Below, piece after piece: positions 27,524-37,162 of a stretch of DNA of 64,000 bases. The stretch's first letter is position 1. Each line of letters begins with the position of its first letter. The notes under the pieces are model-generated. The model did not search any database, was not told the DNA's origin, and saw nothing but the letters and a program-made list of their open reading frames with translations. Position numbers and translations under genes: made by a program. The DNA lies in assembly GCF_035621455.1 (NCBI RefSeq), contig NZ_CP141823.1, positions 1,612,001-1,676,000 on the forward strand. Direction: 5' to 3'. Source of the DNA: Vibrio natriegens NBRC 15636 = ATCC 14048 = DSM 759 (lineage in GTDB: Bacteria; Pseudomonadota; Gammaproteobacteria; Enterobacterales; Vibrionaceae).

Positions 27524-28693
27524 TTAACGTGATTCCTCGAACAGCTCTCGTCCTATTAACATTCGCCGAATTTCCGAGGTACCCGCTCCAATCTCGTACA
27601 GTTTGGCATCGCGTAGCAGCCGTCCGGTTGCGTATTCATTAACGTAGCCATTACCGCCAAGCAGCTGGATAGCATCAAGTGAAATTTGCGTCGCGAGCTC
27701 AGCGCTGTATAAGATGACACCTGCCGCGTCTTTACGGGTACATTCACCGCGATCACAGGCCGACGCGACGGTGTAAACATAGGCTTTAGCAGCACTCATG
27801 CGCGAGTACATGTCGGCAAGCTTGCCCTGAACCAACTGGAACTCACCGATGGATTTGCCGAACTGCTTACGCTCGTGCACGTAGGGCACCACGATATCCA
27901 TACAAGCTTGCATGATCCCTAATGGCCCGCCAGCAAGGACCACACGCTCGTAATCAAGGCCACTCATCAGGACTTCGACACCTCGGTTTATTTCGCCGAG
28001 AACGTTTTTTTTAGGTACCGCACAATCGGTAAAAACAAGTTCGCAAGTGTTGGAGCCGCGCATTCCCAACTTATCAAGCTTCTGTGCGTCGCCGAATCCT
28101 TCAAACGTTCGCTCGATAATAAATGCGGTGATTCCTCTCGAACCTGCACCAGGGTCGGTTTTCGCGTAGACCACCAAGACGTCGGCATCTGGTCCATTCG
28201 TCACCCACATTTTATTGCCGTTAAGCAAAAAATGGTCACCTTTGTCTTCCGCTTTGAGCTGCATGCTGACTACATCCGAACCGGAGTTTGGCTCACTCAT
28301 TGCGAGTGCACCGATATGAGAACCATCAATTAGATTAGGTAGATATTTTTTGCGTTGATCTGCGGTGCCATTGCGGAAAATTTGATTAACGCAAAGGTTG
28401 GAATGTGCGCCATAACTCAGTCCCACGGAGGCCGATGCGCGACTGACTTCTTCCATGGCGATGACATGGGCAAGATAGCCCATTTCTGCTCCACCATATT
28501 GTTCGTCTACCGTTACGCCGAGTAATCCCATCTCGCCAAACAGCGGCCATAAATAGTCGGGGAATTGGTTATTATGATCAATATGGGCAGCGATCGGAGC
28601 GATGTGTTCGCTAGCAAAGGCATTCACATGATCCCGGAGCATATCAATGGTTTCACCGAGACCAAAATTGAGTGGGGTATAAGCGGATTTCAT
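27524..28693 (-). CDS. liuA: Isovaleryl-CoA dehydrogenase
   Basis: FAD-dependent oxidation of isovaleryl-CoA to 3-methylcrotonyl-CoA, passing electrons to ETF. 389 residues, the typical acyl-CoA dehydrogenase length. Visible: ALAMSEPNSGSDVVSMQLKA (FAD and substrate loop), WVTNGPDADVLVVYAKTD, the isovaleryl-specific placement of a Glu within GLDYERVVLAGGPLGIMQAC, and the C-terminal YEIGAGTSEIRRMLIGREL. It starts 27 bp after liuR stops and precedes liuB by 25 bp. Confidence 0.93.
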   Translation of the reverse strand: MKSAYTPLNFGLGETIDMLRDHVNAFASEHIAPIAAHIDHNNQFPDYLWPLFGEMGLLGVTVDEQYGGAEMGYLAHVIAMEEVSRASASVGLSYGAHSNLCVNQIFRNGTADQRKKYLPNLIDGSHIGALAMSEPNSGSDVVSMQLKAEDKGDHFLLNGNKMWVTNGPDADVLVVYAKTDPGAGSRGITAFIIERTFEGFGDAQKLDKLGMRGSNTCELVFTDCAVPKKNVLGEINRGVEVLMSGLDYERVVLAGGPLGIMQACMDIVVPYVHERKQFGKSIGEFQLVQGKLADMYSRMSAAKAYVYTVASACDRGECTRKDAAGVILYSAELATQISLDAIQLLGGNGYVNEYATGRLLRDAKLYEIGAGTSEIRRMLIGRELFEESR

Positions 28694-28720
28694 AACATTT
28701 CCCCTGTAGCAGGATTAAAG

Positions 28721-29110
28721 TCAGGGATGCGTGGATATTTTATTGTGTTTTTGTAACGTCTGTAAGCAACGTTCTTTCGCGGCGTTTAACTCGCCCATCA
28801 CAACTCCGATGTCATTCATCTGTTGTTGGAGTAACGCTTGTTTTTCTTCAATAATATTGAGCATTTTCAGGAGTTGCTCATCGGTTTGTTGAAGATCATA
28901 AAGTTCAAAAAGTTCACGAATTTCGGCGAGTGAAAAGCCTAGCCGCTTACCTCTTAATATCAACTTGAGACGGATTTTGTCTCTGCGCTGGTAAACACGC
29001 ATATTGCCTTTACGCTCTGGCTCTATCAGGCCGACATCTTCATAAAACCGGATGCTTCGAGTCGTAATATCGAACTCTTTTGCTAGCTCACTAATTTTAT
29101 ATTTTTCCAT
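28721..29110 (-). CDS. liuR: MerR-family regulator of the liu operon (LiuR)
   Basis: 129 residues from the ATG at 29110 (a GTG codon lies directly before it). The MerR winged-helix is at residues 3-70 (YKISELAKEFDITTRSIRFY, GLIEPERKGNMRVY), followed by a leucine-rich dimerisation coil. There are no metal-binding cysteines in the tail, consistent with the organic-ligand LiuR type that controls branched-chain amino acid catabolism in gammaproteobacteria. It is the first gene of the liu operon and faces the thiolase operon; a matching palindrome lies in between. Confidence 0.88.
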   Translation of the reverse strand: MEKYKISELAKEFDITTRSIRFYEDVGLIEPERKGNMRVYQRRDKIRLKLILRGKRLGFSLAEIRELFELYDLQQTDEQLLKMLNIIEEKQALLQQQMNDIGVVMGELNAAKERCLQTLQKHNKISTHP

Positions 29111-29244
29111 CACACACTTACCTCAAATTACATACCTCGAATAAAAACTAGCTTCTCGAAGTCGGACCCTGTGGTGAAAGGTCGGAGGAAATTTATTCTT
29201 TTATCAACTTGTTTCTTTACCTCACTGTAAAGGCTAGTGCTATG

Positions 29245-29261
29245 CTTACGTAAACGTCAAG
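29245..29261. promoter_or_regulatory. Candidate LiuR operator between the divergent liu and valine operons
   Basis: CTTACGTAAACGTCAAG is an imperfect inverted repeat (CTTACGT facing ACGTCAAG). It resembles the LiuR binding pattern with ACGT half-sites described for gammaproteobacteria. It lies about 135 bp from liuR and 120 bp from the thiolase start, well placed to regulate both directions. Confidence 0.55.
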
Positions 29262-29380
29262 AAATCACAGTGCGAAAGATTCATCGTTTGATTTGAAACT
29301 TAAGCGGGTATGAAAGTTTTTGATAGCGAGTGTGATGGGTAAGTTCGTATGCTGTGATACATCGTAAAGGGTGTGGAATC

Positions 29381-30592
29381 ATGGGAAATGACATCTGGAT
29401 TGTCAGTGCGAAAAGAACACCAATCGGGCGCTTTCAGGGGCAACTGCAAACATTTTCTGCTCCATCATTAGGGGCAATCGCAATAAAAAGTGCGCTCCAG
29501 CAAGCGGAACTCACAGCCGTCGATGAAGTGTTTATGGGCTGCGTGTTACCAGCAGGTTGCGGTCAGGCACCTGCCCGGCAAGCGGCTCTCGAAGCCGAAT
29601 TACCAATTTCTACTGGCTGCACCACCATCAACAAGGTGTGCGGTTCCGGCATGAAGAGCGTGATGTTAGCGCACGACCTGATTAAAGCAGGCACCATCCG
29701 TACGGCGGTCGCTGGTGGCATGGAAAGTATGACTAATGCGCCTTACCTGATGAAAGAGGCGAGAAGTGGCATGAGAATGGGGCATCAGTCCGTTTATGAT
29801 CATATGTTTCTCGACGGATTAGAGGACGCCTACGAAGGGCTTTTGATGGGCGTGTACGCTCAGCAAATCGCCGACAGACTCCACTTCAGCCGTGAAAAAA
29901 TGGACGAGTGGGCAGCCATGTCAGCCACGCGGGCTTTAGATGCGCAAGAACAAGGCTTGTTTGAAGAAGAAATCTCGCCGATAGACATTCGCACTAAATC
30001 GACCTCTGCTCTTCTGGATTACGACGAACATCCGCGTTCGATTAACTTCGAAAAAATTGCCCAGCTGAAACCAGCCTTTGATATCCATGGTTCTGTGACA
30101 GCTGCTAATTCGAGTGCAATTTCAGATGGTGCCGCAGCACTCGTCTTGATGGATGAAGAAACCGCGCAGCACCATCATCTCTCACCACTGGCCATTATAA
30201 GAGGCCACACCACACACGCCAGAGAACCTGCAGAATTTACTCTCGCCCCAGTTTATGCGATCGAGCAATTGTTATCAGAGCTCGATTGGACGATAGATGA
30301 AATTGATCTTTGGGAGATCAACGAAGCGTTTGCGGTTGTCACGCAAATCGCTATCGCTGAATTGGGTCTCGACCCTGACAAAGTCAACATTAAAGGCGGG
30401 GCGTGTGCACTTGGCCATCCTATTGGTGCCAGCGGTGCACGAATACTGGTGACGTTGACCCACAGTTTGCGTCAGCTACAGGCGTTAGGTGTGGATGGCG
30501 ATTCAAGCAATAAGAAGGTTATGCGAGGGATTGCGGCGATTTGTATCGGTGGTGGAGAAGCAACCGCGATTGGTATCGAGGTACCACTTTAA
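29381..30592 (+). CDS. Acetyl-CoA C-acyltransferase (thiolase)
   Basis: 403 residues from ATG 29381 behind AAAGGGTG; an upstream GTG at 29354 is possible. Degradative or biosynthetic-type thiolase, joining or splitting acetyl-CoA units; here it probably handles acetoacetyl-CoA from the liu pathway. Catalytic residues are visible: nucleophile Cys in INKVCGSGMKSVM, WEINEAFAVVTQIA, His in GGACALGHPIGASGARI and the second Cys in AICIGGGEATAI. First gene of the plus-strand catabolic operon, divergent from liuR. Confidence 0.92.
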   Translation: MGNDIWIVSAKRTPIGRFQGQLQTFSAPSLGAIAIKSALQQAELTAVDEVFMGCVLPAGCGQAPARQAALEAELPISTGCTTINKVCGSGMKSVMLAHDLIKAGTIRTAVAGGMESMTNAPYLMKEARSGMRMGHQSVYDHMFLDGLEDAYEGLLMGVYAQQIADRLHFSREKMDEWAAMSATRALDAQEQGLFEEEISPIDIRTKSTSALLDYDEHPRSINFEKIAQLKPAFDIHGSVTAANSSAISDGAAALVLMDEETAQHHHLSPLAIIRGHTTHAREPAEFTLAPVYAIEQLLSELDWTIDEIDLWEINEAFAVVTQIAIAELGLDPDKVNIKGGACALGHPIGASGARILVTLTHSLRQLQALGVDGDSSNKKVMRGIAAICIGGGEATAIGIEVPL

Positions 30593-30621
30593 TTCCAGCA
30601 ATATCAGTAAAGGAGTAGTCA

Positions 30622-32118
30622 ATGATGACTCGTTTGGTCCCCTCATTTATTGGTGGTGAGTTTCGTGAATCTCAAACAGCAGATTGGATAGAAGTCACCA
30701 ACCCTGCCACAAACGATGTGATTGCGTACGTTCCGTGCTCAACGAATGACGAGTTGCATGCTGCGATCGATAGTGCCAAGGCGACATTCCAAACCTGGAA
30801 AGAGGTGGCTGTCTCCGAGCGCGCGCGACTCATGCTTCGTTATCAACATTTGTTAAAAGAGCATCACGAAGAAATCGCGGTATTGCTTTCTCATGAAACG
30901 GGCAAGATTTTAGCCGATGCCAAAGGAGACGTTTGGCGCGGAATTGAAGTGGTTGAACAAGCAGCGAATATTGCCAGTAATCTGATGGGCGAAACGGTAG
31001 AAAACGTCGCGACTGATATCGACAGTTACTCGCTGATTCAACCTTTGGGCGTGTGTTGCGGGATCACCCCGTTTAACTTTCCTGCCATGATCCCGTTATG
31101 GATGTTTCCAATTGCGATTGCCAGCGGTAACACGTTCGTTCTCAAGCCTTCAGAGCAGGTGCCTTTAACGTCGATTCGTCTTGCTGAATTGTTTGAAGAA
31201 GCGGGCGCTCCAAAGGGCGTATTGCAGATCGTTCACGGACGTAAAGAGCAAGTGGACTTTCTACTCACGCATAATGATATTCGCGCGATCTCTTTTGTCG
31301 GTTCCGTTCCGGTGGCGCAAGATATTTATACGACGGGGACAAAACACTTTAAGCGAGTGCAGGCGTTTGCAGGTGCTAAAAACCACATGGTGATCATGCC
31401 AGATGCGAACAAAGATCACGTGGTGAGTAATTTAGTCGGCTCTTCAGTGGGTGCGGCGGGGCAGCGCTGCATGGCAATCTCAGTGGCGGTGTTTGTCGGT
31501 GACTCAAAAGAGTGGATAGACGACGTAAAACGGGAGATGGAAAACGTACATCCGGGGGCGTGGGATGATGAAGATGCCGCATATGGTCCGCTTATTAGCG
31601 AGCAGGCAAAACAGCGCGTATTGGGTTTGATTGAGTTGGGCAAACAACAAGGTGCAGAGTGTGTGCTTGATGGCAGCCAATGCGAAGTAGAGGGGTTTCC
31701 TGACGGCAACTGGGTCGGACCGACATTGTTCCGGGGAGTGACGACAGACATGTCGGTGTACACGCAGGAGATCTTTGGTCCTGTCTTAGTGTGTATGGAA
31801 GTGGATACGCTGCAAGAAGCCATTGAGTTGGTTAATCGCAACCCGTATGGCAACGGTACGTCAATTTTCACAGCGAATGGCGCGGCGGCACGAAAGTATC
31901 AGCACGAAATTATGGTGGGACAAGTCGGCATTAATGTACCGATTCCGGTGCCTTTGCCATTTTTCTCCTTCACGGGTTGGCGTGGCAGTTTTTATGGCGA
32001 CCTTCATGCTTATGGTAAGCAGGCTGTCCGATTCTACACCGAAACCAAAACCGTCACGTCGCGTTGGTTCGATGATGATATTCCAAGCGGGCCAAACCTC
32101 ACGATCCACCTGCGCTAA
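30622..32118 (+). CDS. mmsA: Methylmalonate-semialdehyde dehydrogenase (CoA-acylating)
   Basis: Oxidises methylmalonate semialdehyde to propionyl-CoA with NAD and CoA, the end of valine breakdown. 498 residues. Visible: ITPFNFPAMIPLWMFPIAIA (NAD site region), FVGSVPVAQDIYTTGTKHFK, the catalytic Cys in GAAGQRCMAISVAVFVG and the ending SRWFDDDIPSGPNLTIHLR, all characteristic of the MMSDH branch of aldehyde dehydrogenases rather than general ones. Two Met codons open the frame; AAAGGAG precedes. Confidence 0.95.
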   Translation: MMTRLVPSFIGGEFRESQTADWIEVTNPATNDVIAYVPCSTNDELHAAIDSAKATFQTWKEVAVSERARLMLRYQHLLKEHHEEIAVLLSHETGKILADAKGDVWRGIEVVEQAANIASNLMGETVENVATDIDSYSLIQPLGVCCGITPFNFPAMIPLWMFPIAIASGNTFVLKPSEQVPLTSIRLAELFEEAGAPKGVLQIVHGRKEQVDFLLTHNDIRAISFVGSVPVAQDIYTTGTKHFKRVQAFAGAKNHMVIMPDANKDHVVSNLVGSSVGAAGQRCMAISVAVFVGDSKEWIDDVKREMENVHPGAWDDEDAAYGPLISEQAKQRVLGLIELGKQQGAECVLDGSQCEVEGFPDGNWVGPTLFRGVTTDMSVYTQEIFGPVLVCMEVDTLQEAIELVNRNPYGNGTSIFTANGAAARKYQHEIMVGQVGINVPIPVPLPFFSFTGWRGSFYGDLHAYGKQAVRFYTETKTVTSRWFDDDIPSGPNLTIHLR

Positions 32119-32138
32119 ACCGATAGCAAGGAGCTTTT

Positions 32139-33293
32139 ATGGACTTTGAACTCAACGAAGATCAACGTGCATTTTCCGATACAGCGCAGCAGTTTGCCGC
32201 TGAGCGTTTGGCTCCCATGGCAGCGGAATGGGATGAAAAACAGATCTTCCCGAAAGAGGTGTTGAGAGAAGCGGGCGAGTTAGGTTTTTTGAGCCTTTAC
32301 ACACCGGAAGAGCAAGGCGGATTGGGCCTGAGCCGTTTAGACTCGTCGATCATTTTTGAACAATTATCCATGGGCTGTACTTCGACAACGGCGTTTATGA
32401 CCATCCACAATATGGTGAGTTGGATGATAGCTAGTTTTGCCAGTGACGTGGTTAAAGCGCAGTTTTGTCCCAAATTAGTGACGGGGGAGTGGCTAGGATC
32501 TTATTGTTTAACAGAGCCAAATGCGGGGTCTGATGCGGCTTCACTGGCCACTTCCGCCACGAAAAAAGGCAATCAATACATTCTTAATGGCAGCAAAACA
32601 TTTATTTCTGGAGCTGGCGATACTGATGTGTTGATCGTTATGGCCCGAACCGGAGAGCAAGGAGCGAAAGGTGTTTCCGCTTTTGTGGTTGAGGCAAATG
32701 CGAAAGGCATCAGCTATGGGCGTAAAGAGCCGAAAATGGGGTGGAACAGTCAACCGACTCGTGCCGTCACATTCGAAAACGTCACCGTTCCAGCCACTCA
32801 TTTATTGGGTGAAGAAGGACAAGGCTTCGTCTTTGCGATGAAAGGGTTAGACGGCGGGCGAATTAATATCGCAACCTGCTCAGTCGGGACGGCGCAACAG
32901 GCTCTTAACCACGCGACTCAGTATATGCAGGAACGTAAACAGTTCGGCAAAGCGTTAGCGCAATTTCAAGCGTTGCAGTTTAAATTAGCGGACATGGCAA
33001 CAGAGCTGGTTGCAGCAAGACAACTGGTTCGTTACGCCGCAAGTAAACTAGATAACGGTGACCCAAACGCAACCACCTATTGTGCCATGGCAAAACGTTT
33101 TGCAACGGATGTCGGGTTTCAAGTCTGTGACCAAGCCTTACAGCTTTACGGTGGTTACGGCTACATCAAAGAATACCCGATGGAACGTTATTTCCGCGAC
33201 GTTCGTGTGCATCAGATCCTTGAAGGTACCAACGAGATCATGCGTTTGATCATCGCACGCCGTCTGTTGTCGGCAGAATCATCATTACTGTAA
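32139..33293 (+). CDS. Acyl-CoA dehydrogenase (probably isobutyryl-CoA dehydrogenase)
   Basis: 384 residues. Acyl-CoA dehydrogenase fold with SYCLTEPNAGSDAASLATSA, FISGAGDTDVLIVMARTG, YMQERKQFGKALAQFQALQF, and the C-terminal catalytic-Glu region VHQILEGTNEIMRLIIARRL. Position between mmsA and the HIBYL-CoA hydrolase genes suggests oxidation of isobutyryl-CoA to methacrylyl-CoA in valine catabolism; the substrate is inferred from context. Ribosome site AAGGAG lies before the ATG. Confidence 0.92.
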   Translation: MDFELNEDQRAFSDTAQQFAAERLAPMAAEWDEKQIFPKEVLREAGELGFLSLYTPEEQGGLGLSRLDSSIIFEQLSMGCTSTTAFMTIHNMVSWMIASFASDVVKAQFCPKLVTGEWLGSYCLTEPNAGSDAASLATSATKKGNQYILNGSKTFISGAGDTDVLIVMARTGEQGAKGVSAFVVEANAKGISYGRKEPKMGWNSQPTRAVTFENVTVPATHLLGEEGQGFVFAMKGLDGGRINIATCSVGTAQQALNHATQYMQERKQFGKALAQFQALQFKLADMATELVAARQLVRYAASKLDNGDPNATTYCAMAKRFATDVGFQVCDQALQLYGGYGYIKEYPMERYFRDVRVHQILEGTNEIMRLIIARRLLSAESSLL

Positions 33294-33333
33294 ATCTGCA
33301 TTCGAACAATTTCATTAGGAAAGGATTCGAGTT

Positions 33334-34119
33334 ATGTCATCACCTCAAGACGCTATTCAACACACTATTAATGATCATATCGCTGTGATTACGATGAACA
33401 ACCCGCCTGCAAATACCTGGACGGCGGACAGTCTCAACGCGTTAAAAACACTCGTCCTTGAGCTGAACCAAAATAAAGACGTGTATGCGCTCGTCATAAC
33501 AGGGAATGGAGAGAAGTTTTTTTCAGCAGGCGCAGACCTCAAACTTTTTGCTGACGGAGACAAAGCGGTGGCACTCGATATGGCCCGAGCGTTTGGGGAA
33601 GCGTTTGAAACCCTCTCTGATTTTCGTGGAGTTTCCATAGCCGCAATAAACGGCTACGCCATGGGCGGAGGGTTAGAAGTCGCGTTGGCGTGTGATCTCC
33701 GAGTAGTGGAAGAACAAGCGGTGCTGGCATTACCAGAAGCAAAAGTGGGTCTGCTGCCATGTGCAGGTGGAACGCAGAACCTAACGGCTTTAGTTGGTGA
33801 AGGCTGGGCTAAGCGTATGATTCTTTGTGGTGAACAACTCAGCGCAACTCAAGCAAACGAACTAGGCTTAGCAGAGGAGCTTGTGCCAAAAGGCGAAGCA
33901 CTAACCAAAGCGATGGCGTTGGCATTGTCGGTGGCAAATCAGTCGCCATCCTCTGTGGCGGCATGCAAATTACTGATCCAAAACATGCGCTCAGCACCAT
34001 TAAAGCATGGACTTATCAAAGAGCGAGAGCTGTTTCTCAACCTCTTTGATACCGAAGATCAAACGGAAGGTGTACGAGCCTTTCTTGAGAAACGCGAGCC
34101 TAAATGGAAAAACCAATAG
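33334..34119 (+). CDS. Enoyl-CoA hydratase (probable methacrylyl-CoA hydratase)
   Basis: 261 residues, crotonase fold. Oxyanion segments GNGEKFFSAGADLKLFADGD and AINGYAMGGGLEVALACDLR are intact, and the Glu of LPEAKVGLLPCAGGTQNL fits an active hydratase. Probably hydrates methacrylyl-CoA to 3-hydroxyisobutyryl-CoA. The next gene starts eight bases after its stop, and AAAGGA stands before its own ATG. Confidence 0.92.
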   Translation: MSSPQDAIQHTINDHIAVITMNNPPANTWTADSLNALKTLVLELNQNKDVYALVITGNGEKFFSAGADLKLFADGDKAVALDMARAFGEAFETLSDFRGVSIAAINGYAMGGGLEVALACDLRVVEEQAVLALPEAKVGLLPCAGGTQNLTALVGEGWAKRMILCGEQLSATQANELGLAEELVPKGEALTKAMALALSVANQSPSSVAACKLLIQNMRSAPLKHGLIKERELFLNLFDTEDQTEGVRAFLEKREPKWKNQ

Positions 34120-34127
34120 GAGGCCAA

Positions 34128-35273
34128 ATGGCAGGAAAGGTAACGATCACTGAATTGGAGTGTGCAGACGCTATTCATCGAATTGGCGTTGCGACTTTAG
34201 ACAATGTCTCATCATTAAATGCTCTTACTTACGACATGTTAGTTCAACTCCATGATCAGTTGCTGAAATGGAAAGATGACCCCCATTTGGTGTGCGTGGT
34301 TCTTAGCGGTGCCGGAGAAAAAGCATTTTGTGCGGGTGGTGATGTCAGGGCTATTTATCATGTCATGCATGACGAAGGAAAAGATACCACAGCCGAGTTT
34401 TGTACCCGCTACTTTACGTTGGAGTATGAGTGCGACTACCTCATCCATACCTATAACAAACCCGTTATTGCTTGGGGCGAAGGTATTGTGATGGGCGGAG
34501 GCATGGGGCTTTTTATGGGAGCAAGCCACAGAGTGGTCACACCTACATCGCGTCTTTCCATGCCGGAAATTAGTATCGGGCTTTACCCCGATGTGGGAGG
34601 GACTTGGTTCTTAAGTCAAATTGACCCTGAGGTTGGCTTATTTCTTGGTTTGACCGGCGCGTTAGTAAATTCGAGTGACGCTGTCACAATTGGCTTCGCG
34701 GATTGGCTGTTATTAGAAGAGCATTATCCAACTTTATTGCAAGAGCTTCAGAGCTTGCCGTGGGGGAGCAATAACGCGAAAGAATTGGTGAATGCGCTGT
34801 TAGCTCTGATGGAAGAAAGTGTCATCGACAGCAAACCAACCACACAAATTTGTCCATGTCTGGAGCAAATCAAGCAAGCATGCAAAGGTTTTGATCTCAA
34901 CCTTATAGCCCAGCGAGTGATGGCCATGGATAACATTAATCCGTGGCTAGAAAATGCAAAACAAACATTCGCCGCTGGCAGTCCTATTACAGCGCATATT
35001 TGCTTCAGGCAAGTCAAAGAGTTTCATAGTTTACCACTGGCAGACTGCTTCCGATTGGAACTCACACTCTCTGTCCGTTGTGCTTTATTAGGTGAGTTTA
35101 AAGAAGGTGTGCGCGCCAGGCTGATTGATCGCGATGGCGAACCAAATTGGATGTTTAACAGTGTTACTGAAGTTGATGAGGATCTCGTTGATACGCTCTT
35201 TACCTCGTTGTGGGCAAAAGATGAACATCCTCTGGCAGAGTTAGGGTCTGTTGAGCGACTAAACGAAAGCTAA
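34128..35273 (+). CDS. 3-hydroxyisobutyryl-CoA hydrolase
   Basis: 381 residues from ATG 34128, behind a perfect AGGAGG; the in-frame ATG at 34104 lies inside the preceding gene. Releases CoA from 3-hydroxyisobutyryl-CoA, preventing build-up of toxic methacrylyl-CoA. HIBCH features are visible: GAGEKAFCAGGDVRAIYHVM, ITYNKPVIAWGEGIVMGGG-like segment (here TYNKPVIAWGEGIVMGGGMG), RLSMPEISIGLYPDVGGTWF, and a longer C-terminus than ordinary hydratases. Confidence 0.93.
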   Translation: MAGKVTITELECADAIHRIGVATLDNVSSLNALTYDMLVQLHDQLLKWKDDPHLVCVVLSGAGEKAFCAGGDVRAIYHVMHDEGKDTTAEFCTRYFTLEYECDYLIHTYNKPVIAWGEGIVMGGGMGLFMGASHRVVTPTSRLSMPEISIGLYPDVGGTWFLSQIDPEVGLFLGLTGALVNSSDAVTIGFADWLLLEEHYPTLLQELQSLPWGSNNAKELVNALLALMEESVIDSKPTTQICPCLEQIKQACKGFDLNLIAQRVMAMDNINPWLENAKQTFAAGSPITAHICFRQVKEFHSLPLADCFRLELTLSVRCALLGEFKEGVRARLIDRDGEPNWMFNSVTEVDEDLVDTLFTSLWAKDEHPLAELGSVERLNES

Positions 35274-35302
35274 ACAGACCGTACAAACGAAGGAGATTTA
35301 TC

Positions 35303-36205
35303 ATGAGTACCATTGCATTCATAGGTTTAGGCAATATGGGCAGCCCAATGGCGCAGAACCTGTTAGCGTCGGGGTTTAATGTACAAGTGTTTGATTTGGA
35401 CACCGAAGCCGCCAGAAAGTTAGAACCATTTGGCGCTATCGTGGCGAGTTCCTTGCCGGAAGTGGTGGATGGTGCAGGTACGGTGATTACGATGTTACCT
35501 GCTGCATCACACGTGAGAAGTGTTTACCTTGGCGACTTACACGGTGGGGTTGGGGTTCTGAACCTCGTGGCACCAAATACCTTACTCATCGATTGTTCTA
35601 CCATTGATCCAGATTCGTCACGATTGGTTGCGAACGAAGCGGGAAATAAGCAGCTATTGTTCGTGGATTCACCTGTATCAGGGGGGGTAACTGGAGCAAA
35701 AGCGGCGACCTTGACGTTTATCGTTGGGGGCTCAGATCAAGCTTTCTCAAAAGCCAACGCTATTTTGCAATACATGGGCAGAAATGTGTTCCATGCAGGC
35801 AAAGCCGGCGATGGTCAGATGGCTAAGATCTGCAATAACTTGATGCTCGGTATTTTAATGTCCGGAACGTGTGAAGCGCTCAATCTCGGCATTGATCATG
35901 GTCTCGATCCTAAGGTTCTCTCGAATATCATGCTGCAAAGCTCCGGACGCAACTGGGCATTAGAGCTCTACAATCCTTGCCCTGGTGTAATGGAAAGTGC
36001 GCCGGCAAGTCATCAATATCAACCGGGATTTATGAGCAAATTAATGCTGAAAGATTTGGGCTTAGGGTTGGATGCCGCTTTACAAACGCATTCTTCTGTA
36101 CCTATGGGGTCGCTTGCTCGTAATTTGTATGCGTTCCATAACTCAAGCGGATATGGGGAGCTCGATTTCTCAAGTTTGTTTGAGTTCTATAAAAATCAAA
36201 AATAA
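35303..36205 (+). CDS. mmsB: 3-hydroxyisobutyrate dehydrogenase
   Basis: Oxidises 3-hydroxyisobutyrate to methylmalonate semialdehyde with NAD, feeding MmsA. 300 residues. N-terminal Rossmann motif FIGLGNMGSPMAQNLLASGF, substrate loop FVDSPVSGGVTGAKAATLTF, and the catalytic Lys in GQMAKICNNLMLGILMSGT are all present. AAGGAGA precedes the ATG. It is the last gene of the tight operon; the short-chain dehydrogenase that follows is 198 bp away. Confidence 0.95.
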   Translation: MSTIAFIGLGNMGSPMAQNLLASGFNVQVFDLDTEAARKLEPFGAIVASSLPEVVDGAGTVITMLPAASHVRSVYLGDLHGGVGVLNLVAPNTLLIDCSTIDPDSSRLVANEAGNKQLLFVDSPVSGGVTGAKAATLTFIVGGSDQAFSKANAILQYMGRNVFHAGKAGDGQMAKICNNLMLGILMSGTCEALNLGIDHGLDPKVLSNIMLQSSGRNWALELYNPCPGVMESAPASHQYQPGFMSKLMLKDLGLGLDAALQTHSSVPMGSLARNLYAFHNSSGYGELDFSSLFEFYKNQK

Positions 36206-36350
36206 GTGTAATTAATGAATGTGAGAGATTCATTTTCTCGCTCGTTCTTCGCGGTAGGGAATGACGATGTTCGATAACCGACTACTATTCATGTCACTCG
36301 TCATTCCGGCAAAATCCTAACGGACTATTACCTATAGAGACTTTCTATTT

Positions 36351-36363
36351 GTGACATTGTCAC
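36351..36363. promoter_or_regulatory. Palindrome GTGACATTGTCAC upstream of the short-chain dehydrogenase
   Basis: A perfect GTGAC-ATT-GTCAC inverted repeat, 41 bp before the start codon at 36404. Size and placement suit a transcription factor site, but I cannot name the factor; the spacer is too short for a CRP site. Confidence 0.35.
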
Positions 36364-36403
36364 GACGCTTCTCGGAAAAGTTACAAAACGTTGGAGTATC
36401 GTA

Positions 36404-37162
36404 ATGGATTTAAGAAACAGTGTTATCGCTATTACTGGCGCGGGGCAGGGGCTCGGGCAGATGACGGCGATTGTTCTTGCTCGTGCGGGCGCTGACTTGG
36501 CTCTGCTTGATATCAATGAAGCTGGATTGCGAGACACTCAACAGCAATGCCAGATGTTGAGTGCTAAGGCGCTCACTTACGAATTAGATGTCACCAATGA
36601 ACAGGACGTTGAACAGACGTTCAGTGACATTATTCAAGATTTTGGTCGGCTTAACGGGCTCGTTAACAATGCAGGCGTATTAAAAGATGGCTTGTTGGTC
36701 AAAATGAAAGAGGGTGCTATCTCCAAGATGCCATTGGAACAGTTCAATCTAGTCATGAATGTAAACGTAACTGGTACTTTCCTTTGTGGTCGAGAGGCGG
36801 CAGTGAAAATGATAGAAACTGAATCTAGTGGTGTGATCATCAACATTTCAAGTGTTGCGCGTGCGGGAAACATCGGTCAAACCAATTATTCTGCTTCCAA
36901 AGCGGCGGTCGCAACGATGGCCACCACCTGGTCACGCGAGTTAGCCAAATATGGTATCCGTGCGGCGGCAATTGCACCGGGTGTCGTACACACCCCTATG
37001 GCTGGGAATATGAAACCGGAAGTAATAGAACGTCTGGAAAAAATGATTCCAGTCGGAAGAATGGCAAAGGCGGAAGAAATAGCACAGTCAGTGAAGTATA
37101 TCTTTGAAAATGAGTACTTTACAGGGAGAGTGCTAGAAATTGATGGTGGTCTGAGGATGTAA
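36404..37162 (+). CDS. Short-chain dehydrogenase/reductase (FabG-like)
   Basis: 252 residues, classical SDR. NAD(P) motif TGAGQGLGQMTAIVLARAG (about 11-29), NNAG in GLVNNAGVLKDGLL, active-site Ser of ISSVARAG and the YSASK pair are intact. Asp at the end of the second strand (LALLDINEA) favours NAD(H) over NADP(H). Probably a 3-hydroxyacyl-CoA dehydrogenase helping branched-chain or fatty acid oxidation, given the preceding operon; a FabG role is less likely. It has its own 198 bp upstream region with a palindrome. Confidence 0.88.
   Translation: MDLRNSVIAITGAGQGLGQMTAIVLARAGADLALLDINEAGLRDTQQQCQMLSAKALTYELDVTNEQDVEQTFSDIIQDFGRLNGLVNNAGVLKDGLLVKMKEGAISKMPLEQFNLVMNVNVTGTFLCGREAAVKMIETESSGVIINISSVARAGNIGQTNYSASKAAVATMATTWSRELAKYGIRAAAIAPGVVHTPMAGNMKPEVIERLEKMIPVGRMAKAEEIAQSVKYIFENEYFTGRVLEIDGGLRM

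Noticed and set aside
36215..36236. Weak hairpin ATGAAT/ATTCAT after mmsB, as a terminator
   Set aside because: The stem is AT-only and the T run is short, so support is poor.
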